Below, piece by piece: positions 56,094-64,000 of a stretch of 64,000 nucleotides of DNA. A program made the translations under genes and the position numbers. Source of the DNA: Torreya grandis. Lineage: Eukaryota > Streptophyta > Pinopsida > Cupressales > Taxaceae. The first letter of the stretch is position 1, and each line of letters starts with the position of its first letter. The stretch is from NCBI GenBank assembly GCA_037957365.1, contig JARHVA010000349.1, positions 2,709,501 to 2,773,500 of the forward strand, in the 5' to 3' direction. The notes beneath the pieces were generated by a model that was not told the DNA's origin, did not search any database, and saw nothing but the letters and a program-made list of their open reading frames with translations.

Positions 56094-57587
56094 CATACCC
56101 ACATCCCTCATAGTCTAAATTCTTTATTTTGATAAGCCTTTGGTTTTATACTAGTGAGTGCATTTTAATTTGATGCAATACTTTGTTGCTCTTTTTGTAA
56201 AGTGTTATTATAAAGTTCTAGTATATAGAAGGTGACTAGTTTCTAGTAACACCATTTTTCAATGTTACTGATATTTCTTTGGTTATTGTGTTAATGATTT
56301 CTAAATTATGCATATATTGTCATTATAAAAGATCTTATGACGTTTTATGAGATATAACTACAAAGTTTCAAATCTTATTTGTGTGGGGGGATTTGGTGCA
56401 TGATTTGATTTAGATTCTTAAATCTTTCCACCAAACAATGCTCATAATATTTTTTAGTTTACATTATGTTTAACAAGGTCAATTTTGTTTTTATATTTTA
56501 GTTGTGGTATGTCCATTTATTTTCCTTTTTTTGAGGTTTGTCTCCAACTATCCAACTATGCACACTTAAATTTTTGATTGATTATAATAAAAGGATTTTT
56601 GAATTAATTAGATATCCTAGTTCATAATTATGATTGACATGAATAATAAGTATATGTTCCTCAACAACAAGAAACAATTTAATGTCTTTTATTCAATTGA
56701 CACTGTTTATTTTATCCTATTCCAAAATCTCATATTTGCTCACCACGCAGGGACTTGGCGCATGACACCCTTGTTTTCTTTTCGTATTTGATGTTGTTTC
56801 AATAGTTTTCTACGTGGGTATGTGTTTGAACGTTCCTTGTATCTCCTAACCACGTTAACATGCCAATAATTCTTAACTTATTCGTTTGGTCAAGGAACAA
56901 TCAACAGATGATGGCCTATTTATTATCGTATAAGCAATGCACTGTAAGAAGTTGATTTGCTTCCTCTTCACCCCTTGCATATGCTCACACATTCAAAAAC
57001 ATCAAACCTCATGTTCAAAACATAAACAAAAATAAAAACAATTCACTGAACAACATGATAGTATTGGTATTAGAATATCGAGATGCACTGCATTATATAA
57101 AATAAAATTGTAGAATTGCATTAAATAAACCCAAAATGCTAGTGTTTAAAATAATTAACTTAAAAAATACATCGAAACAACCATACAAGGTAACCCAACA
57201 TTATTTATACTCCATGCTTCCATTGGTTCAAAGGTAATGTTGGGTTATAGTTTACAACACTAGTAAAACCCTTGTACCCGCGCCTCTCTATACTTGTCTT
57301 TATTATGAAGTTGACAAATCCTTGGTGTAAAACTACAAATAGAAATGTTTCTCTTTGTCCTAAGGTGGTGGAGATTTTTAATTTCTGTTTATGAGATATG
57401 ATAATTACAATGTATATAAGACGCAAATATCCTCAAGATAGATTAACTCAATATAAAATATCCCTATTTATTTATTTATTTTTTGTAAATTATAATATAC
57501 AAGCTCATTAATTTTACAAAACAATTGAAAAATAAAACATAAAAAAATTATATTATAATATATTTTTTAATAAAACTTTAGTTGATC

Positions 57588-57599
57588 ATATATATATGG
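57588..57599 (+). promoter_or_regulatory. Candidate PDH E1-alpha TATA box
   Basis: TATATATATGG sits at the change from AT-rich DNA to the GC-richer leader; transcription would start near 57,620-57,630 with a leader of about 310 bases. A second weak candidate, TTTTTATACG at 57,891, is probably too close to the ATG. Confidence 0.35.
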
Positions 57600-57937
57600 A
57601 CTGATTAATAAATCATTTCCCCCTTCCCTCCTAGTCCCGACAATCTCATTGTCACCGAACATTGCGGATCTGCTCAACATTCCGTTCGACGGGAAAACCT
57701 TTGCTAGGTAGCTAAGCTTCTCATTCAACAAAGATACACAGCCGCCACCAAATCACTTGTTATAATTACAAATAAAAAAGAGAAATCCCCAGAAAAGCCC
57801 AAAATACCCAGCAAAGTTCCAAACAAATTAATAATTACCACGGCAACTCAACCTAGCTTTAAAACATCTCCGCTGCGGGGCAACAGAGTATTTTTATACG
57901 GGCGGCATTGAAACAGAGGCCTTAAAACGCTCGGGTC

Positions 57938-58628
57938 ATGACTGCCAACTCCTCCAAGATCCTGCGCACAGCAGTCCCGACAAAACCGCTGTTCAGATGC
58001 CTATCTGCCAGGCCCTTCTCTTCCACAGAGAATACCACCCCAATCGAAGTCGAAACAAATCTTCCCTTCACATCGCACCAGATCGATCCCCCATCGCGCA
58101 TAGTCTCGACCACAGCCGCCGAGCTGCTCAAATTCTATCGCGACATGTTTTTAATGCGGCGCATGGAGATTGCGGCAGATTCTCTTTACAAATCGAAGCT
58201 AATCCGAGGGTTTTGCCACCTCTACGACGGCCAAGAAGCTGTCTGCGCAGGCATGGAGGCCGCCATTACCAAAGCCGACTGCATTATCACCGGCTACAGA
58301 GACCACTGTCTGTATTTGGGGCGCGGAGGGTCTCTGTTCGAGGTTTTTGCTGAATTAATGGGGAGAAAGGACGGGTGTTCGAAGGGGAAGGGCGGGTCGA
58401 TGCATTTTTATAAGAAGGCGAATGGATTTTATGGAGGGCATGGGATTGTGGGCGCGCAGGTACCGCTGGGCTGTGGGTTGGCGTTTGCGCAAAAGTATGA
58501 GAAGGCCGGGGCGGTCACGTTTACAATGTACGGGGATGGGGCTGCTAATCAGGGCCAGCTTTTTGAGGCGCTCAATATTGCTGCCTTGTGGAATTTGCCT
58601 GCTGTTCTTGTCTGCGAGAATAATCACT
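57938..58628 (+). CDS. PDHA: PDH E1-alpha exon 1
   Basis: 230 codons plus one base. It starts at the first ATG of the frame and ends at CACT|GTAATA. The frame continues 30 bases into the intron before a stop, so the donor is set by homology: N-N-H is followed in the family by Y-G-M-G, supplied by exon 2. GC content is clearly higher than in flanking DNA. Confidence 0.93.
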
Positions 58629-61600
58629 GTAATATTTATGATTTTTCTCTTTAAGTTTTGTTTAATTTGGTAAATATTCTCCATGGGGCAGCGTTTGGCT
58701 TAGATGCCACTACCGAGTGGTATCTGTTCCTTAACGGTCACACGGGCCTCATCCACAGGAGTCCACTGTACTATGTCTCATTGGATTTCATACACAGGCT
58801 TTGTATAAAAAAATTCAATAATTTTACCACTTGAGCTATAATCCCTTTCTACATAACCACTATAAGATTTACACTGCTTAATGGGAATACTCACCCTAAG
58901 ATGTGGGAATAAACTGTATTTTTAATTTTCTTTATCTTGTTTGATTTATTTTTCTATTGGCCTAAACTTGCTTAGATGCCATAGACCCAAATGCTTCTCT
59001 TTTGTTGAATTCACCCGGCCTCGTCCGTTGGAATATGCGCATCTATGTTTACGGTAAGCTTCCCTTGTGGGCAAACCTTCAGCTTAGATGCCCCGACCTG
59101 AGAAACTAAAACCTGGTCTCATCAGTTGGGGTTGGCCGCACCAAGACAGTTGGATGTTGTATTTTACTCAATTTCAACACTTATATTATGTCTAATTGGA
59201 TTATAATCTAGGCTCCACTAAGTTAGCCCCTTGACTTTTACCATTTGAGCTCATCCCGTTCTGCACAACCATTGTAAGGTTTACACCATATGGTGACAGG
59301 TAACTGCAGTAAGATGTATGGTCCATGGTGACAGGGCTGCCATCCTTGTTTGTGACTATAACCTTTGTAAGACTTAAGATCTTGATCTTCTGCCCTTTAT
59401 TGTAATTTGTAAATTCCCATCTCAGTGTGACCCCTGGTTTAATGTCCTGAGTGAGGGGTATCCCTTCAGTCGAAGTTTGCACCTGGTCTGTTGGGGTATG
59501 CTGCACCTGACGAGTTGGATGCAGCATTCTATTCAATATTAACATTTTATAATATCCCCTTGGGGATCTGTGAAACTAACCACTGTCTGAGACAAACTAC
59601 CCTAAGAATTAGGAATTTGCTTTTCTGCCATATTATTTTATTTGTTAAATTTCCCTTGTGGTGTTACTATTGGCTTAGCGGTTTGCAATGTTTTTGTTAC
59701 GAGTAAGTATTTATTTCTCATTTGCTGAAGAATTTAGCCCAGGCCATTTTTTTCATGAGTTTTAAAGTACATGTCATATTACATTTGCTGTGAGGAAAAG
59801 ATAATTGCTATTCATAATAGATCTACATGCCATAACAAATTCTGTTAGAAGAGGATAGCATTGGCAGTGCTTAAATATTTTACATGTTTGTACTAACTTT
59901 ATGGAATTCCAAGATCAAAATTTTAACTGTCAAATGTTGGATATCTCTTATGAGATTTGTGTTATCTTAAAATGGGTTTCAAGGTCACGAAGTTTTGAGA
60001 GGAACATGCTTTAGATTTTAATCTCCTTAAAATTTATTTGAGCATGATTTCATGAAGTCTGGTAAACTATTTTAAGTCCTCGTGTTCTGTATTGACAAAC
60101 AGCATCAAGTACTGGAGTGCAATAGGGTTACCATGTATTGACATATAATTTTAATGAAGGAATGTATTGAATTCCCCTATTAATGAATGTATGTTTAATT
60201 GATGAAATTGTTTATGGAATTGCCCTTATTTAGCTGTATTTGGATATTATAATCTTGGCATCTTGGACGTGGAGCTACAATGCAAGTTTTGTTTCATGCT
60301 GTTTGCCACAAATGATTTTACAATATGTCATTTTGTATTTACAACACAGATGGAATGGGGACTGCAGAATGGCGGGCTGCAAAATCTCCAGCATACTACA
60401 AGCGAGGAGATTATGCGCCTGGTCTTAAGGTTAGATTTATCTAGAAGACATTTATGATTTTTTAGAATATTTGTATTTAACACTTATGTTGTCATCATAT
60501 ATTATTACAATTCAGGTGCTCTCTTGGCCCAAGTTACTGTATACACCTGTAAACCCCTGGCATGCCCAATGTATGCAATTAACTGATGTATACATATAAA
60601 TACATCTCCAATACGTATATGATATGTATATTTTTTTGTCACTTATCCAATTAGAGCACAATGTATTCGTGTAGTATCAAGATACACCAGGACATTTCAT
60701 GGTGACTTTTTTTAATAATCTATAAGTAACAAATAACAAAAATGCCAACAAAAGAGGAACAAATTTGTTTGGTAATATATTTTTTACATTAATTATATGG
60801 ACAAAAATATCATGCTTCATTCTTTTATTGCATAAAAGTATGCTTATATATGTGTGTGTAACTATTTATATATCTATATATGGTTCAAAATTTGTACCCG
60901 TTAGGTTTTGAGTCTTGACCTCATGATTAAGCAAGCCTGCCATTGCCAATCTACTTTTACAATTGTATGGATGCATGGAGGTATCCAAGTGTCATTAGTT
61001 TATTTGCCTCTATATCAGTAGATCCTTCTGTCTGCACCTTTGTCTGGGCTTTTGATTGTCCTTGGCTAATTTTGGGCACAAAGTGCTTTATACTTTATTT
61101 GTTTCCATGTGCTGGTTGTGTCACAGACGAACAAATTTTAAAGATTGGAATCACCAACTGTCCAAGAGACTTATACTTATTTGTTTTGGCATATACAAAC
61201 TTTATTCAACATCGAGTTACTTTTGTGTCTACAATCTACTTATACAATTGTATGGAGATGTGGAGGCATCCAAGTGTCGTTAGTTTATTTGCCTCTATAT
61301 CAGTAGACCCTTCTGTCTGCACCTTTGACTGGGCTTTTGGTTGTCCTTGGCTAATCTTGGGCACAACATGCCTTATACTTTGTTTGTTTCCATGTGCTGG
61401 TTGTGTCACAGTTGAACAAATTTTAAAGCTTGGAATCATCGACTATCCAAGAGCCTTATACTTATTTGTTTTGGCATCTACAATCTACTTATACAATTGT
61501 ATGGAGGCATGGAGGTATCCAATTGTTATTAGTTTATTTGCCTCTATATCAATAGACCCTTCTGTCTGCACCTTTGACTGGGATTTTGGTTGTCCTTGGC

Positions 61601-63963
61601 TAATCTTGGGCGCAAAGTGCCTTATACTTTGTTTGTATCCATGTGCTGGTTGTGTCACAGTTGAACAAATTTTTAAGATTGGAATCATCGACTGCCCAAG
61701 AGTTTTATACTTATTTGTTTTGGCATATACAAACTTTATTCAGCATCAAGTTATTTTGGTATATTCTTATTTTAGCATCCCTTCACATATTATGACCATT
61801 TTCAAAAGTACTTGAATCCTTGATTTTAACTTCTAAGGAGCTTAGGACTTAACCCAAGAGATTTTTCTTCTAAGTATGAGTTCATACTAAAATATCAAAC
61901 ATGGGCTTTTTTCTGATTTAAGTAGACCTCATGGGAGGAATTATTACAGGGTGTTAAGTTTCATGGGAACAATGTATTGTCATGTTGAGCATGGATAACC
62001 AAGGCTATGCAAATATGTAGCGAGTGAGCGTTTTTGAATTTTTGTATGAAGAGGTGGATTTGGATAGGAAAGGAGTGCACCATATTTGTTAAAGATAGCC
62101 AAAAATGCTTGTTTTTTTTTTCATTGGTTAACCAGGATTCCGTATTAGCTGCAGAGGATGAGCGCCGTCAAATTCAAATGTTCCAATACTTGTTTTTCAC
62201 AGTGTTTTGTTTAACATCTGCATCCATAAAAAAAAACGAGATTTTCAAAAGAACATAGAATATGTTCAAGCTAAAAAGTTTGGGAAAAAATTAGAAAGAA
62301 TTTCATATAGTTACTTTTTCTAAGCAAGCATCCCAAAACATTTAGTCTTCTATAAATAACCTCACAGAGAAATTTTGATTTAGAGCAATAAAAGTAAAAA
62401 ATTAAAGTTGGTTAAGGTTAGAGAGAGTTGCTAAATGCTGACCCACTCTCTCCCAAATAAAGATGTTTTTTACTACAGCTGAAAAGAACAAAAAACCTTT
62501 TTTTAAAATTGTTGGTGTTTTGCTACTCTTGTATGTTAAGATCAACTAAAGTCTAAGAGCAATTTATGGTTAGTAAATATTCAACCAATTATTTGTTAAG
62601 TAACATCTCCTATAGATTTATTGAATAACATTGATTTTTGTTATGTTAATGACATGAGTTCTTTATTTCCAGAACTCGCTGGTTAAGGTTAGAGAGAGTT
62701 GCTAAATGCTGACCCACTCTCTCCCAAATAAAGACGTTTTTTACTACAGCTGAAAAGATGAAAAAACCTTTTTTTAAAATGGTTGATGTTTTGCTACTCT
62801 TGTATGTTAAGATCAACTAAAGTCTAAGAGCAATTTATGGTTAGTAAATATTCAACCAATTATTTGTTATGTAACATCTCCTATAGATTTATTGAATAAC
62901 ATTGATTTTTGTTATGTTAATGACACGAGTTCTTTATTTCCAGAACTCGTTGGTTAAGGTTAGAGAGAGTTGCTAAATGCTGACCCACTCTCTTCCAAAT
63001 AAAGACATTTTTTACGACAGCTGAAAAGAACAAAAAACCTTTTTTTTAAATTGTTGGTGTTTTGCTACTCTTGTATGTTAAGATCAACTAAAGTCTAAGA
63101 GCCATTTATGGTTAATAAATATTCAACCAATTATTTGTTATGTAACATCTCCTATAGATTTATTGAATAACATTGATTTTTGTTATGTTAATGACACAAG
63201 TTCTTTATTTCCAAAGCGACAAAGATGTGCAAAATTTCTTGTGGTTCTTGTGATATGCTCTGCCTGTGATAGGAACATCTGGGTATTTAACTATAAAATT
63301 TGAGCATGGGCAAATATACAAAACATGCATGGCAAGGGGGGGGGTTAACTTTTGCAGAAAGTAGGAGAATGCTGGCCACCTTTTTCTTTTGCGAACTGCA
63401 CTGAATTGAGGACTGATGGTAGACATGTTTCGAACCATATAAGTTATTGAACTTATTGTGGCAGCAATGGATTTATTCTAATACTTAAATCGCCATTTGA
63501 ATATAGTTATTCTGACTCTTTCAGTCAATGCAGCATCATTACTTCGAAACTCTCTTCAATCATTTGAATCATGATTTGTAAACATTTTAAAGGATTAAAG
63601 AATAAACTTTCAGCTGCTTTAGTATTGGCCCAAGTTATTAATAGTCAATCATTTCCTTCAACACTAACTAATAAAATTTTCACTAAAAAGAAGGTAAATT
63701 ATTTAACATCGAGCTAGGCAATTTTTAAATTTATTTGTGCAAGCTTTTGGAATCTGTTATTAGATTTAGTCATTTCAAAATTGTATTGTATTCTGCATAG
63801 ATATTTATCAAGGTTTCTGAATCTACATGTTTTAGTAGGCTTTGATTACATGCTTTATTAACTGATATCTTTATTCCCTTATCAGGTTGACGGTATGGAT
63901 GTACTTGCTGTAAAGCAAGCTGTTAGTTTTGCCAAGGAGCATGCGTTAAAAAATGGACCAGTT
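57938..63963 (+). CDS. PDHA: Mitochondrial pyruvate dehydrogenase E1 component, alpha subunit (5' three exons)
   Basis: E1-alpha, with E1-beta, binds thiamine diphosphate and decarboxylates pyruvate, passing the acetyl group to E2 in the mitochondrial matrix. Exons: 57,938-58,628, 60,350-60,429 and 63,886-63,963, with GT..AG introns of phase 1 and phase 0; the gene runs on past the window. The 282 codons seen are somewhat over two thirds of the usual length of about 390-400. Residues 1-35 are Ser/Arg/Thr-rich with few acids, fitting a mitochondrial presequence. Family blocks include [30 protein letters not shown] and G-G-H-G-I-V-G-A-Q. The thiamine-diphosphate motif is G-D-G at 199-201 and, 26 residues on, N-N at 228-229. 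The regulatory phospho-loop lies downstream, outside. Frame and splice sites are intact, so it looks functional. Confidence 0.95.
58690..58885 (-). repeat. SINE-like repeat, copy 1
   Basis: The minus strand begins with GGGATTATAGCTCAAGTGG, resembling a pol III A box (TRGCNNAGYNGG), and about 40 bases on has a weak B-box-like TGTATGAAATCC. It is collinear in blocks with 59,078-59,292. Confidence 0.4.
59078..59292 (-). repeat. SINE-like repeat, copy 2
   Basis: The minus strand has GGGATGAGCTCAAATGG (A-box-like) and AGATTATAATCC (B-box-like, CpG probably lost). The far end shares GGCATCTAAGC with copy 1 and with a fragment near 58,972; a further partial copy lies near 59,470-59,560. Confidence 0.4.
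60350..60429 (+). CDS. PDHA: PDH E1-alpha exon 2
   Basis: 80 bp; completes the Tyr of Y-G-M-G-T-A-E-W and continues to G-D-Y-A-P-G-L-K. The acceptor is ACAACACAG and the donor AAG|GTTAGA. Confidence 0.93.
60947..61765 (+). repeat. Intron 2 tandem array A (285, 249, 285 bp)
   Basis: Units start CAATCTACTTWTACAATTG at 60,947, 61,232 and 61,481. Unit 2 lacks 36 bp at its end. All unit lengths are multiples of three, and one plus-strand frame of 290 codons stays open through all three. A minus-strand frame is also open in units 2 and 3. No protein family is recognised and differences between units often change amino acids. Confidence 0.9.
62409..63213 (+). repeat. Intron 2 tandem array B (3 x 271 bp)
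   Basis: Units start TGGTTAAGGTTAGAGAGAG at 62,409, 62,680 and 62,951, exactly 271 bp apart, and are nearly identical. Junctions read CTTTATTTCCAGAACTCG. Full of stops; non-coding. Confidence 0.92.
63886..63963 (+). CDS. PDHA: PDH E1-alpha exon 3
   Basis: 78 bp, 26 codons, starting [12 protein letters not shown] and ending N-G-P-V before GTAAGAAT. Phase 0 at both ends. The remaining exons lie beyond the right edge. Confidence 0.92.
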
Positions 63964-64000
63964 GTAAGAATTTGTCCTTAGTAATCTTTCATTTGCAATT

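Larger units (their letters stand above)
54900..57600. other. LTR-like and intergenic DNA upstream of the PDH gene
   Basis: Starts with an LTR-like TGTAGACACCCC. Its end was not found. The rest is AT-rich with no gene that can be supported apart from a doubtful coding-like block at 55,836-56,093. Long A/T runs occupy 57,440-57,600. Confidence 0.4.
58629..60349 (+). other. PDH E1-alpha intron 1
   Basis: 1,721 bp, phase 1, GTAATA...ACACAG. It contains several related repeats of a SINE-like family between 58,686 and 59,560. Confidence 0.9.
60430..63885 (+). other. PDH E1-alpha intron 2
   Basis: 3,456 bp, phase 0, GTTAGA...TTATCAG. Contains two unrelated three-unit tandem arrays (60,947-61,765 and 62,409-63,213), TA/TG-rich stretches (60,580-60,890) and a run of nine G at 63,336-63,344. 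No gene inside can be supported. Confidence 0.9.

Noticed and set aside
57922..58131. Minus-strand and alternative-frame ORFs over PDH exon 1
   Set aside because: Shadows of a strongly conserved coding exon in GC-rich DNA.
61236..61688. Minus-strand frames inside intron array A
   Set aside because: Parallel products of the tandem repeat; no start context, splice signal or family.
1..64000. tRNA, rRNA, CRISPR arrays, bacterial operons or organelle DNA
   Set aside because: No cloverleaf, rRNA core or spacer-repeat array was seen; the spliced nuclear gene and nested LTR elements mark plant nuclear DNA.

Overview
This is nuclear DNA of a seed plant with a large, repeat-filled genome. The only host gene is the 5' part of a mitochondrial pyruvate dehydrogenase E1-alpha gene (from 57,938 to beyond the right edge), whose introns are long and swollen with tandem repeats. 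The other 57 kb is layered, mostly dead LTR retrotransposons. Long introns, Tat/Ogre-like Ty3/gypsy elements with two RNase H domains, very long LTRs and slow decay suggest a gymnosperm; that placement is an inference.

Layout. 1-2,330: minus-strand Ty3/gypsy gag-protease remnant (E0), cut by the window edge. 2,331-8,761: no clear gene; it holds dyad-symmetric microrepeats, G-box-like repeats, one coding-like relic and a four-unit 70-bp tandem array. 8,762-31,158: an old plus-strand Tat-like Ty3/gypsy element (E1) with gag, protease, RT, RNase H, second RNase H and integrase. Its end is a threefold tandem repeat of a 1.34-kb integrase/3' module. E1 is split inside gag by a full-length minus-strand Ty3/gypsy element (E2, 10,548-21,108). 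E2 has 2.1 and 2.3 kb LTRs and a near-perfect 5-bp target duplication, and the E1 gag frame resumes exactly across it.

31,159-37,365 and 48,601-54,899 form one long non-coding tract, probably the 3' non-coding part of a Tat-type element and/or LTR sequence, rich in hairpin-forming repeats. It is split by E3 (37,366-48,595, perfect GTTAC target duplication). E3 is a plus-strand LTR element with no recognisable pol. Its 2.5-kb reading frame is interrupted by eight stops, all TAG. The 3' LTR of E3 is in turn split by a copia complex (43,454-48,093): a plus-strand chimeric copia ORF with permuted domains, joined to a minus-strand, internally deleted Ty1/copia element with complete LTRs, PBS and PPT. 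At about 54,900 there is a polypurine-like tract and an LTR-like start.

57,600-63,963: the PDH E1-alpha gene. Exon 1 (57,938-58,628) is GC-richer than everything around it and carries the presequence and most of the thiamine-diphosphate site. Exons 2 and 3 follow after introns of 1.7 and 3.5 kb. Intron 1 holds SINE-like repeats; intron 2 holds two separate three-unit tandem arrays (249/285 bp and 271 bp).

Order of events, inferred from nesting: E1 and the long hairpin tract first, then E2 into E1 and E3 into the hairpin tract, then the copia complex into E3. Every pol gene examined has lost at least one key residue or frame. The most unusual signals are the amber-only E3 ORF of unknown function, and hairpin repeats whose arms differ between copies but stay complementary.
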